A DNA stretch of 64,000 nucleotides, taken from Adhaeribacter terrigena. Lineage in GTDB: Bacteria > Bacteroidota > Bacteroidia > Cytophagales > Hymenobacteraceae. Both the position numbers and the translations under genes were made by a program. Below are positions 52,350 through 60,919 of this stretch, in pieces. The stretch is taken from positions 124,001-188,000 of the forward strand of contig NZ_JAEHFX010000008.1 of assembly GCF_016623615.1 (NCBI RefSeq). Direction: 5' to 3'. The notes beneath the pieces were generated by a model. It saw nothing but the letters and a program-made list of their open reading frames with translations, was not told the DNA's origin and ran no database searches. The stretch's first letter is position 1; every line of letters begins with the position of its first letter.

Positions 52350-52586
52350 TGAAACTCCGGCGTGAAATCCATAAATCCTTTCATCTGACGAATCCAAATT
52401 CAGACAATCCTGTAAATCAATCTAATCCCAAAAATCGTGTTCAGACAAATCTTCATTGGCGTCTGCTTTAGTTCACGGATTACAGCTGCGAAGAAAAACT
52501 CCCGCCCCTGTTTTTAAGAGAGGGCTGGGGTGGGGTGAAATTTTTCTTAAATTTACCCCGAACTTCCAATCAATTCGTACCTTAAA

Positions 52587-53801
52587 ATGACAAAACATAA
52601 AATCGGTATCGTTAAAGAAGGCAAAATCCCAGTTGATAAACGCGTGCCGCTTACCCCTAAAAAATGTGCAGAAACCCTGCAAGCTTATCCGGAGGTAGAA
52701 ATTGCGGTGCAGCCCAGTTCGATCCGTTGTTTTAAGGACGAAGAATTTACCCAATTGGGTGTAAAACTGCAGGAAGATCTTTCCGATTGCGACATCATTA
52801 TGGGTGTAAAGGAAGTTCCGGTAGATCAGTTAATTCCGAATAAAACCTACCTGTTCTTTTCGCATACCATTAAAAAACAGCCTTATAACCGGAAGCTGTT
52901 GCAGGCCATTCTGCAGAAAAATATCTGCCTGGTAGATTACGAAACGCTCACCGATAAAAACGGCAACCGCATTGTGGCTTTCGGGTATTGGGCGGGCATT
53001 GTGGGCGCTTATAACGGCATTCTGACCTACGGCAAAAAATGGAGCTTATTCGATCTGAAGCCTGCTTACCAGTGCCTGGATATGGAAGACATGCAGGAAG
53101 AATTTTTTAAAGTGAAAGCGCTTCCGCCGATCAAAATTGCGGTAACCGGCGGCGGAAGAGTGGCGCACGGTGCCATGGAAGTGCTCGATATGATGGGCAT
53201 AAAAAAAGTGAGCGTATTTAACTTTCTTTACAACGATTTCAACGAACCGGTTTACGCCCAGCTGCATTCTTCCGATTATAATGCCCGCATAGATGGCAAA
53301 GTCTGGGACAGCCCCGATTTTTACACGCACCCGGAAGAATACAAAAGCACTTTCGAAAAATTTACCAAGGTAACCGATCTGCTGATTGCCTGCGCCTACT
53401 GGAACCCGAAAGCCCCGAAGCTCTTCACCGAAGAAGATATGAAGGAACCGGATTTCCGGATCAACACCATTGCCGACGTAACCTGCGACATTGATGGCTC
53501 CATTCCTACCACCAAACGCTCCAGCACCATCGAGGAACCGGCTTTTGATTACAACCCCTGGACCACGCACCTCGAGCCGCCTTACAACAAGCAAGGGAAT
53601 ATTACCGTGATGGCCGTAGATAACCTGCCCTGCGAACTTCCCCGCAACGCTTCCCGCGATTTCGGCCGCCAGTTAATTGATAACGTTTTCCCGTATTTGC
53701 TGGACGAAGACGATGGCACCATTGCGCGGGCCACGATTACCAAAAACGGCAAGCTGACCGAGAAATATGCGTACCTGCAGGATTATGTGGATGGGGAGTA
53801 A
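52587..53801 (+). CDS. Saccharopine/alanine dehydrogenase-like oxidoreductase
   Basis: A 404-residue NAD(P)-binding enzyme of the AlaDH/PNT-like group. The N-terminal domain starts KIGIVKEGKIPVDKRVPLTP, the classic substrate-binding opening with the conserved Lys/Arg. The nucleotide fold begins at IAVTGGGRVAHGAMEVLDMM (about residues 187-206). It is closest in pattern to lysine-forming saccharopine dehydrogenase or its Bacteroidota relatives; the actual substrate is not certain. Monocistronic. Confidence 0.75.
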   Translation: MTKHKIGIVKEGKIPVDKRVPLTPKKCAETLQAYPEVEIAVQPSSIRCFKDEEFTQLGVKLQEDLSDCDIIMGVKEVPVDQLIPNKTYLFFSHTIKKQPYNRKLLQAILQKNICLVDYETLTDKNGNRIVAFGYWAGIVGAYNGILTYGKKWSLFDLKPAYQCLDMEDMQEEFFKVKALPPIKIAVTGGGRVAHGAMEVLDMMGIKKVSVFNFLYNDFNEPVYAQLHSSDYNARIDGKVWDSPDFYTHPEEYKSTFEKFTKVTDLLIACAYWNPKAPKLFTEEDMKEPDFRINTIADVTCDIDGSIPTTKRSSTIEEPAFDYNPWTTHLEPPYNKQGNITVMAVDNLPCELPRNASRDFGRQLIDNVFPYLLDEDDGTIARATITKNGKLTEKYAYLQDYVDGE

Positions 53802-53866
53802 CCTGATAAAACCGCTAGCCTTTTAGCAAGCTTCCTATCGCAAATTTAAGCGCAGTAGCGACTTGT

Positions 53867-53901
53867 GACTTTTTAATGGCAAAACCATATCGTTTTTATA
53901 G
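53867..53901 (+). repeat. 30-bp dispersed motif copy
   Basis: GACTTTTTAATGGCAAAACC, ATATCGTTTTTATAG. Confidence 0.7.
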
Positions 53902-54025
53902 CTGGTCTTGAAAGTTGCTTTGCAGTCAAGGTTAGTTGCAAACTGCGCAAATTGAAACCCACAATTTGCACAGCGCTAAACTTGCGGGATGAGAGTTTTA
54001 AAATAGAAGTCAGGTTATTTTTATT

Positions 54026-54679
54026 ATGAAGAAGAAAATTCTGGTAAGCTTTATTTTAGTTTTCGGAATATTGGGCGGCATCTATTATTTAGTAAAATTC
54101 ACTGACTTTTTGCAAGATAGAAAACTAGTTTCAGCAAAACATAAAGAAGCAATCAGGCCTCTTTCTGAAATAGAAATATTAGGTAAAGAGTTTTGTAAAT
54201 GTATGGTAAACAATGGTTCGCCAGCGCATTATGAATATGCTTGGAAGGTTTGCGAAGGAGAACTGATTCAAAAATATGAGATTGCGAAATTGATGTTTGT
54301 AGATTTTCGTACGCCTCATTTAAGGAGCAGATTGCCACGGAAAGAATTTTATAAAGTTTTACAAAGCACTGAACTCTTTGAAGCTTATCTTAATAAAAAA
54401 TGCAAAGTACAAACTGTGGGGCGCGACGAAAAAACGCTCAATAGTTGTAATTGTGAGCCCGGATTAGATCCAGATGATTACTTGTTTAAAATTTGTAAGT
54501 ATATTAAAAAGTATAAAATAAGTGTCTTTCCGGCAAGTCCTTGTGGTTACCAAATTACCAATATTAAAGAGGTGGACCACCTTGTATATGTATATCTGGA
54601 TTGTTGTTATTTAGGGGAAGTTGCCACTTTCGATAAAGAAACAGGAGAGATTATTAATTTTTCATTAGGAGCTAAATAA
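54026..54679 (+). CDS. AT-rich cysteine-containing exported protein
   Basis: A 217-residue protein with an N-terminal signal anchor (MKKKILVSFILVFGILGGIY). It carries spaced cysteines: EFCKCMVNNG, VCEGELIQKYEIAK, KKCKVQ, CNCEPGLDPDDYLFKIC and DCCYLGEV, which suggests disulfides in the periplasm. Not recognised. The base composition is clearly more AT-rich than neighbours, like 34444-35166 and 39669-40049. Confidence 0.65.
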   Translation: MKKKILVSFILVFGILGGIYYLVKFTDFLQDRKLVSAKHKEAIRPLSEIEILGKEFCKCMVNNGSPAHYEYAWKVCEGELIQKYEIAKLMFVDFRTPHLRSRLPRKEFYKVLQSTELFEAYLNKKCKVQTVGRDEKTLNSCNCEPGLDPDDYLFKICKYIKKYKISVFPASPCGYQITNIKEVDHLVYVYLDCCYLGEVATFDKETGEIINFSLGAK

Positions 54680-54683
54680 ACTG

Positions 54684-54712
54684 ACTTTTTCCCCTCAAAA
54701 CCCTATCGTTTT
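54684..54712 (+). repeat. 30-bp dispersed motif copy
   Basis: GACTTTTTCCCCTCAAAACC, CTATCGTTTT; between convergent genes. Confidence 0.7.
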
Positions 54713-54717
54713 CCACC

Positions 54718-56652
54718 TCAACCACCCACCAATTCCACCCAGCCTTTTTTCATTTTTTGTTCGTTCCGGAAGTTGGCGTATTCCAGTAAATAGAAATAAA
54801 CCCCGTCGGCAGTTTTTTGGCCGTTTACCCTACCGTTCCAGCCTTTATTAATTTCGGAAGTTTCGTAAAGAAGCTGGCCCCAGCGGTTGTAGATTTTCAG
54901 TTTTCCGGAACCAACGCCGCACATTTCCATGGGCGCAAAGGTTTCGTTACGGCCGTCGTTATTGGGCGTGAAAATGTTGGGCAGCAGCAGTTTTTCGTGA
55001 TCGCCAATTTTCCCGCTGAAACGTTTGGTGCAGGTTTGGTAAGTTACATCTACGTGGTAGATTCCGGGTTTAGTGGCGCGGTAAATGGCGTTGGTGGAGC
55101 CGTCGTGCCAGCGGTAAACGGCTCCCGGCAAGGTGGCGTTTATCAGCACTTCGGAGTTCTGGCAAAGCGCCGTGTCATGGGTTAAGGTTGGTTGCGGAAA
55201 CGCGATTTGGGTAACCATTACGGTATCGGAAACGGTTTGTGCGCCGCAGTTGGTGGTAGCCCGCAGCCAGTATTTTCCGGATTGGTTTACCGCAATGGTA
55301 GCCGTGGTGTCGCCGGTGCTCCACAAATAAGAATCGAGCACCAAACCCGACCGGTCGCGTAAAGCCAGCGGCGAATTGGCGCATAAAATACTGTCAGCAT
55401 GAATGTTGATTCTGGCTGGCGCAAAACTGCTGCAATGCGTGGAAGTTATGGCCGGAATATTCTTTACCGGAAACGATTTGTTCACCACGCTAAACGTGTG
55501 CGAACTTACACTGGAGCTCGGCGAAAAAGGCGGGTTTACCGGTTCGGTGGTGATGTTGATGGCAAAAGTGGTGTCGCAGCCGGTGTGAAAAAGAGGGTCG
55601 GTTTTGGCAAAGAATAGTTTGGAGCCCGCCGCGTTGGCAATGGTGAGGCCGGTTAAAAGGGTATGGTTTTCGTCGGAAAAACCCACGTGGTAACCTTGGA
55701 GAATAACCCCGGCTTTACCGTTATCGAGCGTACTTTGCCTTACAATGTTCAGGTCTTTGTCGAACTCGATGATGGTAGCGTAACTAAAGCCGAAGGTATT
55801 GGTTTTATTGAAAACGGCCGCGAAATTTCCGTTGCTTTTTTTGTACAGCTGCGGCGGATTGCCGGTAAATTCCGTAACCTTCCGGCCGCCTAGTTGCAGT
55901 TGCCCCGTTTTGCTGATCTTGTAAAACGTTACTGTGTTCAGAGCGCTGTTAAGCCCGGTGAAAATATAGCCGTCGCTTACTTCCACGGGTGCCAAATAAC
56001 TAGTAGTATTCCCGAAACCGCTGGCCCACTCCAGGTTGCCGGTTTGGTCGATTTTAAACAGCGTGCTGCCAATGCGCGCCAGAATTCCGCCGTCGGAAGT
56101 TACAATGGCCCCGCCCCAGATCGGTCCGAAACTGTAGAACTTGGTCCAGAGAAAATTGCCGTTCGCATCAAGTTTGGTTATGGTGTTGAAAAAGCCCTGC
56201 TGGTTTAGGGGCGAAGCATTGGCCAGCACCACAAAATTGCCGTTGCTGTCTTCGCTGATGGTGTATGGGTACTGAATATAATCCGGGTCTTCCAACGATC
56301 TGCTCCAGATTATGGCGCCGTTCGCATCTAATAACGTAACCACCGAATGGTAAAGATTGGCGCTTGGAATGCGGTTGAGGAGCGCAAAACCGCCGTTTCG
56401 GGTTTTAATAGCGCTGCCGGCATAAAAACCGATCGGAATTTTATATTGCTTCGCCCAATCCGGATTGCCGCAGCTGTTGAATTTGTAAAGTTTCAGGCTG
56501 TCTAAGGAAAAGACCGCAATTCCCTGGTCGTTGGTCTGAAAAATCCGCGTGTTCCTGCCAAAATGCATCCCGTCAATCGTTTTCACGAAAGCGCTCTGGC
56601 TCATCGAAACCAGCGGAAAAAGCAACAGGAAAACAAGCAGCAGTTTTTTCAT
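54718..56652 (-). CDS. Gliding-motility-type C-terminal domain protein (T9SS type B)
   Basis: A 644-residue exported protein from ATG 56652 (MKKLLLVFLLLFPLVSMSQS). The first 400 residues contain repeated short strands (DANGAIIWSRSLEDPDY, DANGNFLWTKFYS, DQTGNLEWASGF) as in the T9SS protein at 6472. Then comes an Ig-like stretch (PLALRDRSGLVLDSYLWSTG) and the type B C-terminal domain: NIFTPNNDGRNETFAP, LKIYNRWGQLLYE and DGVYFYLLEY. The upstream ATG at 56694 would precede the signal peptide and is rejected. A surface adhesin-like role is plausible. Confidence 0.85.
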   Translation of the reverse strand: MKKLLLVFLLLFPLVSMSQSAFVKTIDGMHFGRNTRIFQTNDQGIAVFSLDSLKLYKFNSCGNPDWAKQYKIPIGFYAGSAIKTRNGGFALLNRIPSANLYHSVVTLLDANGAIIWSRSLEDPDYIQYPYTISEDSNGNFVVLANASPLNQQGFFNTITKLDANGNFLWTKFYSFGPIWGGAIVTSDGGILARIGSTLFKIDQTGNLEWASGFGNTTSYLAPVEVSDGYIFTGLNSALNTVTFYKISKTGQLQLGGRKVTEFTGNPPQLYKKSNGNFAAVFNKTNTFGFSYATIIEFDKDLNIVRQSTLDNGKAGVILQGYHVGFSDENHTLLTGLTIANAAGSKLFFAKTDPLFHTGCDTTFAINITTEPVNPPFSPSSSVSSHTFSVVNKSFPVKNIPAITSTHCSSFAPARINIHADSILCANSPLALRDRSGLVLDSYLWSTGDTTATIAVNQSGKYWLRATTNCGAQTVSDTVMVTQIAFPQPTLTHDTALCQNSEVLINATLPGAVYRWHDGSTNAIYRATKPGIYHVDVTYQTCTKRFSGKIGDHEKLLLPNIFTPNNDGRNETFAPMEMCGVGSGKLKIYNRWGQLLYETSEINKGWNGRVNGQKTADGVYFYLLEYANFRNEQKMKKGWVELVGG

Positions 56653-56672
56653 AGAAGGCAATAGCGTTTTAA
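56643..56672 (+). repeat. 30-bp dispersed motif across a start codon
   Basis: GTTTTTTCATAGAAGGCAAT then AGCGTTTT; the CAT is the complement of the ATG at 56652. Confidence 0.5.
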
Positions 56673-56786
56673 AGCCGGTAAGTAAAAGACGCAAACTTTA
56701 ATTTGACTGTGGCAAAGAAAAGCGATTTCGTGCAGATAATTTACCGATCTCCAGTAACATGGCAGGTTTTAAGAGAATATTGTCCC

Positions 56787-56817
56787 GACTTTTTAAGTGC
56801 TAAACCCTATCGTTTTT
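56787..56817 (+). repeat. 30-bp dispersed motif copy
   Basis: GACTTTTTAAGTGCTAAACC, CTATCGTTTTT. Confidence 0.7.
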
Positions 56818-56954
56818 CCCAGCATATTTCAGGCTGAAAATTTTGCCGAAACGTTATTGCCGGAAATTCTGAAGGTGAAGAAATCTTGATTTTCGTCAAT
56901 GTTTACAACTGCCGTTTGCAGGAAATTTGCGATGTACTTTAAAACAGACAAACT

Positions 56955-57392
56955 ATGAAAAAGCAAAAAACAATGCTGCTGGCCGCCAAAGGATTTATCC
57001 TGCTTTCGGCTTTGAGTTTATTATCGGTAAGTGTCATGGCGTTCTTCAGTCCGCAGGCGGTTATGGATCTGGTGCAGGTAAAATTAGAAAACACCGATGC
57101 TTACAGTTCTATTCGCGGCGTTTACGGCGGGGTAGGGATGACGCTGGTAATTTCATTGATCTATCTCATGCTGAAAGAACCGCGCAAAGGCCTGGCGTTT
57201 TTAATGCTGCTCTGGGGTTTTTACGCTTTCTCGCGGACCATTACTATTTTCGCGGAAGGCAGTTTAGGCGCTTTCGGAACGCAATGGCTGGTAATTGAAG
57301 CTGCCTTTTTCCTGATCGCCGGTACTTTGTTCATGCTAACTGGCAAAAACGAAGCCTCTAAAACCGATTTGCAAGTAAAGCTCAGCGTTTAA
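56955..57392 (+). CDS. DUF4345 membrane protein
   Basis: A 145-residue protein with four membrane helices (about residues 12-30, 53-70, 77-95 and 108-127) and the DUF4345 pattern: SPQAVMDLVQVKLEN, SSIRGVYGGVGMTLV and GLAFLMLLWGFYAFSRTITI. Function unknown. Monocistronic, ends at a bidirectional terminator. Confidence 0.8.
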   Translation: MKKQKTMLLAAKGFILLSALSLLSVSVMAFFSPQAVMDLVQVKLENTDAYSSIRGVYGGVGMTLVISLIYLMLKEPRKGLAFLMLLWGFYAFSRTITIFAEGSLGAFGTQWLVIEAAFFLIAGTLFMLTGKNEASKTDLQVKLSV

Positions 57393-57407
57393 ATGAACTG
57401 CTATTTT

Positions 57408-57447
57408 AATACAAAAGCATAGCTATTAGGCTGTGCTTTTGTATTTT
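57408..57447. terminator. Bidirectional terminator
   Basis: AATACAAAAGCATAGC, loop, GCTGTGCTTTTGTATTTT: a 16-base stem with A- and T-runs on each side. It separates DUF4345 from cbpM and contains AAAAGCATAGC, as in the motif. Confidence 0.8.
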
Positions 57448-57790
57448 ACACTTCCCCTTCCAGATCGTTCACATTATCTCCCAATCCAAACAACTTCAGA
57501 TCCTGCTCTTTTTCCATTTGCTGCAGGCGGTAGCGGATCGTTTCCAGTTCGGAGTTCAGGTTCAGAAGTTGGTCGCGCATGTTGAGAATAATTTCCAGGC
57601 CTTCTTTGTTTATGCCCAGTTCGGAATGTAGCCGGAGCAGGCGTTCCAGTTTCTCGATTTCTTCGGCGGGCAGCACGGCTTTTTGTTCCTGTTCCTGCAA
57701 ATGCACCAGCCCGAAATCGGCAAATTCCCGGATGAGCGTAACCTGAACGCCGTGGTGCGAACAAAATTCCTCTATGGCGATGTAGTTCAT
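57446..57790 (-). CDS. cbpM: Chaperone modulator CbpM
   Basis: A 114-residue MerR-like helix protein. The N-terminal 65 residues match CbpM (IAIEEFCSHHGVQVTLIREF, ADFGLVHL, EEIEKLERLLRLHSELGINK), followed by a C-terminal coiled coil (MRDQLLNLNSELETIRYRLQ). CbpM inhibits CbpA J-domain action by direct binding. Lies downstream of cbpA, separated by 124 bp with a motif copy. Confidence 0.9.
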   Translation of the reverse strand: MNYIAIEEFCSHHGVQVTLIREFADFGLVHLQEQEQKAVLPAEEIEKLERLLRLHSELGINKEGLEIILNMRDQLLNLNSELETIRYRLQQMEKEQDLKLFGLGDNVNDLEGEV

Positions 57791-57853
57791 GGTCCCTTTA
57801 ATTAGAAATTAGAAATTCAAAATTAGAAATAGGCGGCGGGCATTGTCAGATGG

Positions 57854-57884
57854 CAAAACGCTATGCTTTTACAGGAAAAAAGTC
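57854..57884 (-). repeat. 30-bp dispersed motif copy (minus)
   Basis: Minus strand GACTTTTTTCCTGTAAAAGC, ATAGCGTTTT; between cbpA and cbpM. Confidence 0.7.
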
Positions 57885-57914
57885 AACTAACAGTTAACAA
57901 TTAACAATCAGCAA

Positions 57915-58844
57915 TCAAGCTCGTAGTTCAGCCAGTTGCCGGAAGAGCTCTTTTTCTTTATCGGTGAGTTTTTCGGGCAAATGCAGTACCGTTTTTATGT
58001 AGAGGTCGCCGTGCTGGCCGGGGTGGTTATACACCGGAAACCCCTTGCCTTTTAAGCGCAGCATTTTGCCGTTCTGGGTTTCGGGCTGAATTTTAATTCT
58101 GATCTTGCCGCCGAGCGTATCCACTACTTCTTCGCCGCCCAAAGCTGCTTTATACACGCTAACCGGGGCATCCACATAAAGATCGTTGCCTTTGCGGGTG
58201 TACTTCGGGTCTGGGGCAATGCGGAAGGTAATGTACAGATCGCCGTTTTCGGCACCGTTCATGCCCGGGCCGCCCTGGCCTTTCAGCCGGATGGTTTGCC
58301 CGTCGGCCACGCCTGGCTTGATGTTGATGCGCAGGTTTCTGCCGTTCACGGTCAGGGTTTTACTGCCGCCGCGGTACGCTTCCTCCAAAGGCATCTGCAA
58401 TTCGGCGGTGAAATCCTGGCCTTTAAAAGCCATGGAGCTCCGGCGGCCGCCGCGAGCTTGTCCGCCACCCATACCGCCAAAGATCGAGCTGAAGAAGTCG
58501 GAGAAATCGGTGCCTCCAAAATCACCTTCGAAATGCGTGTAACGGCCGCCGCCTGGTCCGCCCGCGCCTGCGTACTGGCTCCAGTCGAAACCTCCCGGAC
58601 CGCCGCCGGCTTGTTCGTAACGCTTCCAGTCGGCGCCCAGCTGGTCGTATTTCTTGCGTTTTTCCTCGTCGCTTAAAACCTCGTAGGCTTCCGAAACGGC
58701 TTTGAATTTTTCCTCCGCTTCCTTGTTATTCGGGTTTACATCCGGGTGGTATTTGCGCGCCAGCTTCTTATACGATTTCCTGATCTCGTCTTTCGTAGCG
58801 GTTTTAGAAACTTCCAGAATCTTGTAATAGTCTTTGTACTCCAC
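57915..58844 (-). CDS. cbpA: DnaJ-like co-chaperone CbpA
   Basis: A 309-residue class B J protein. The J domain (1-70) has HPD at 33-35; a Gly/Phe-rich linker (about 75-130, [20 protein letters not shown]) follows, then the two C-terminal substrate-binding domains, without a zinc finger. It stimulates DnaK ATPase. Paired with cbpM downstream. Confidence 0.93.
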   Translation of the reverse strand: MEYKDYYKILEVSKTATKDEIRKSYKKLARKYHPDVNPNNKEAEEKFKAVSEAYEVLSDEEKRKKYDQLGADWKRYEQAGGGPGGFDWSQYAGAGGPGGGRYTHFEGDFGGTDFSDFFSSIFGGMGGGQARGGRRSSMAFKGQDFTAELQMPLEEAYRGGSKTLTVNGRNLRINIKPGVADGQTIRLKGQGGPGMNGAENGDLYITFRIAPDPKYTRKGNDLYVDAPVSVYKAALGGEEVVDTLGGKIRIKIQPETQNGKMLRLKGKGFPVYNHPGQHGDLYIKTVLHLPEKLTDKEKELFRQLAELRA

Positions 58845-58956
58845 AGGTCAGAAATTTTAAGACGTTCGGTATGGGGTTTTATACGAGGTTTAAGCGAATT
58901 GTTACCCCGGTCATCGCTTCTGTAATTCAGCGGGCGGAGTTAATCGGGAATGCGAA

Positions 58957-58988
58957 GAAAAACGATATGTTTTCAAGCTTAAAAAGTC
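58957..58988 (-). repeat. 30-bp dispersed motif copy (minus)
   Basis: Minus strand GACTTTTTAAGCTTGAAAAC, ATATCGTTTTTC; followed by a degenerate second fragment (ATATAGTTTTAAACTAAAAA, 58990-59015). Confidence 0.65.
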
Positions 58989-59013
58989 GTGAAAATAATA
59001 TAGTTTTAAACTA

Positions 59014-59044
59014 AAAAAGTCAGGCATAAATACCTGACTTTTTT
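59014..59044 (-). terminator. Terminator of the gene at 59084
   Basis: AAAAAGTCAGG, loop CATAAATA, CCTGACTTTTT: an 11-base stem that can act in both directions; 40 bp past the 59084 stop. Confidence 0.85.
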
Positions 59045-59083
59045 GGTTGTCTTAAATCTTATGTCCTGATACTTGTATCTAAT

Positions 59084-59476
59084 CTAAACTTTCTCCAGGT
59101 CTTCTTCGCCGAAAATGCCGGGTAGCTTCCGTTTTCGCATTACTAAAGCGTAATAAGCTTTGCCTTCGCGTTCGTTCCAGAGTACATCGTTTATTTCGGC
59201 GGGGTATTTCGGGAATTCGGGTTGGTTTACTACGCGCACCCAATCGCCGTAGCGGAAAGGCGGGCGGTCTGTTTCCACGAAAAGCTCTGGCCTTACTTTG
59301 TACTGCCGGTCCTGGTAGCGCAATAAAAGCCAGCCATTGGCGGTTTCCAGCAGCTCAAACACTTTTCCGGCCGGCTCTATGTCTTCAAAATCACGGCGGT
59401 TGGCCGGGTGTATATAGGTATAACCGTGCTCCGGAAACCAGTTATAAAGTCCAAAACGAAGGGGCTGACGGCGCAT
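59084..59476 (-). CDS. Conserved-looking small cytoplasmic protein, unknown
   Basis: A 130-residue protein without signal peptide. It starts MRRQPLRFGLYNWFPEHGYT and contains FRYGDWVRVVNQPEF and AEINDVLWNEREGKAYYALV, resembling a small SH3-like or KOW-like barrel. I do not recognise a family name. Monocistronic and preceded by an AT-rich repeat. Confidence 0.6.
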   Translation of the reverse strand: MRRQPLRFGLYNWFPEHGYTYIHPANRRDFEDIEPAGKVFELLETANGWLLLRYQDRQYKVRPELFVETDRPPFRYGDWVRVVNQPEFPKYPAEINDVLWNEREGKAYYALVMRKRKLPGIFGEEDLEKV

Positions 59477-59795
59477 GTTTACAATTTGAAGATTTTGAAA
59501 TTTGAATATTTTAAAATGATTTTCCGATACTGCTTTCTAAAAATTAAAGTTATCCCTGAAAACCAATTCCATGATAAAGGTATAAACGGATTTTGCCAAT
59601 CGGAAACAGGAGCCAATTATTTTATCTTCAGAATTTCTTAAACCGGTGCATTTGCAAATCTTTAAATTTTCGAATCTTCAAATCGATAAAAAACCCCTTC
59701 GCCTTTCACCCGTAGAAACAGTACTTTTTTAGCCGCAAACCCTACCGTTTTTAAACCCAAAACCGCGGCATAGCTTCTTCATACAACCTAAAACT
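59477..59795. repeat. AT-rich repeat stretch without genes
   Basis: GAAGATTTTGAAATTTGAAT near 59485 and GCAAATCTTTAAATTTTCGA near 59653 belong to the TTTGAAAATTTGG family; a motif copy lies at 59723-59753. No gene is supported. Confidence 0.55.
59723..59753 (+). repeat. 30-bp dispersed motif copy
   Basis: TACTTTTTTAGCCGCAAACC, CTACCGTTTTTA; 43 bp before the ATG at 59796. Confidence 0.7.
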
Positions 59796-59993
59796 ATGGC
59801 TGAGATCAACATTGAACGCAAAAAAAAATCCGGCTGGGGCTGGCTGCTTTTGCTAATTCTGCTGGCTTTAATTGGCTGGGCGGTTTACAAATTCTTCTTC
59901 CAGGATACTACCCAATACGAACAGGACAGATCGCTGGAAAAAGCACCCGTAGGCATGCTCCTTACCCACGAAGGACCGATCTACCGCACCTGA
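59796..59993 (+). CDS. Small single-pass membrane protein
   Basis: A 65-residue protein with a basic N-terminus (ERKKKSGWG), one helix (WLLLLILLALIGWAVYKFFF, about residues 15-34) and an acidic outer part. It precedes a PRC-barrel gene by 145 bp in the same direction. No known family; possibly an envelope stress protein, but this is a guess from context. Confidence 0.55.
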   Translation: MAEINIERKKKSGWGWLLLLILLALIGWAVYKFFFQDTTQYEQDRSLEKAPVGMLLTHEGPIYRT

Positions 59994-60043
59994 ACTTTTG
60001 CCTGAATTTTCCTTTAGCAGTTTAAAATGAAAGCAGTTTTAGT

Positions 60044-60075
60044 CAAAAAACGCTAGGGTTTCAGGCTGAAAAACT
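60044..60075 (-). repeat. 30-bp dispersed motif copy (minus)
   Basis: Minus strand CAGTTTTTCAGCCTGAAACC, CTAGCGTTTTTT; between the small membrane protein and the PRC gene. Confidence 0.7.
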
Positions 60076-60138
60076 GCTTAAGAGGCATCAGAAAAAAATC
60101 GAATAATACGAATCCCGAACATACGAAAAATCGAAACC

Positions 60139-60777
60139 ATGACCACGCATTATACCGATAATACCAACTTCTCCGGCGACCCGGGCGCAACACTTTCGCC
60201 GCTCAAATCCCTGAAAAATTTTAAAGTAGCTAAAGATAACCTCGACGTGCGCGGCTGGGAAGTGTATGGCGCCGACGGCCGCAAACTAGGCGTCGTGGAT
60301 GACCTGATCGTGGATGAAACGCTGATGAAAGTCCGTTACCTGGATGTGGATATCGACAGCAGCCTGATCCATGATAATCCGGATCATCATTTGCTGGTGC
60401 CCATTGGGTCGGCGCGTTTGCAGGAAGACGGCGATAAAGTGTACGTAAACCACCTCGACCAGATGACTTTGCCGCGCTACCCGCTTTACGCCGGCGGCGC
60501 GGTGGTGCCGGAATACGAACGCCTGCTGCGCGAAACCATGATCAACCCGAACAGGCAGCCGGCACCGGTAACTGAGCAAAGCAACCTGCCCATTCCCGCC
60601 GATTTTTATAAACACGAATATTTCGACGAACGCAAATTCTACGACCGTTCGGCTCCAAATACCAACCCGGTACACCAGGATCTGGATACCATTGAGCGGT
60701 TGGTGCAAATGCGCGAGAAAGGCATTTTAACCGAAGAAGAGTTTCAGCATTTAAAGCGCCGCGCCATCAATATTTAA
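60139..60777 (+). CDS. PRC-barrel and SHOCT-domain protein
   Basis: A 212-residue soluble protein. The first half (about residues 20-110) is a PRC barrel (VRGWEVYGADGRKLGVVDDL, IVDETLMKVRYLDVD) like stress-linked PRC proteins of photosynthetic and soil bacteria. The C-terminal 30 residues look like SHOCT (IERLVQMREKGILTEEEFQH). The middle has RYPLYAGGAVVPEYERLLRE. Role unknown; RNA or membrane-surface binding has been suggested for such domains in general. Confidence 0.8.
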   Translation: MTTHYTDNTNFSGDPGATLSPLKSLKNFKVAKDNLDVRGWEVYGADGRKLGVVDDLIVDETLMKVRYLDVDIDSSLIHDNPDHHLLVPIGSARLQEDGDKVYVNHLDQMTLPRYPLYAGGAVVPEYERLLRETMINPNRQPAPVTEQSNLPIPADFYKHEYFDERKFYDRSAPNTNPVHQDLDTIERLVQMREKGILTEEEFQHLKRRAINI

Positions 60778-60783
60778 GGTTCC

Positions 60784-60813
60784 GGGTTTTTTAGTCTTAA
60801 ACCCTACCGTTTT
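60784..60813 (+). repeat. 30-bp dispersed motif copy
   Basis: GGGTTTTTTAGTCTTAAACC, CTACCGTTTT; 6 bp after the PRC gene stop. Confidence 0.7.
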
Positions 60814-60884
60814 CTCACTTCAAAATATTTTCGGAAGTTTTTCTGAATTGCTTTTTAAGAGGTCGTTTGAACCCGGAAGTTTAC

Positions 60885-60919
60885 AAAAGGTGCCAGGTAT
60901 TTGTGCCTGGCACCTTTTT
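60885..60919 (+). terminator. Terminator after the PRC gene
   Basis: AAAAGGTGCCAGG, loop TATTTGTG, CCTGGCACCTTTTT: 13-base perfect stem. The rest of 60778-61146 carries a motif and the sucA promoter. Confidence 0.9.

Larger units (their letters stand above)
51823..52490 (+). repeat. Composite repeat, copy D
   Basis: Motif copy 51823-51852, GTCATCCCGAGCG (51857-51869), motif copy 51901-51935, GC-rich core about 51978-52185 with a 20-bp insertion (AGCTACGCTGAATCTCCGA at about 52010-52030), C-rich hairpins, and the tail with GTTCAGACAAATCTTCATTG and GTCTGCTTTAGTTCACGG. No gene is visible in 51643-52586. Confidence 0.7.
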
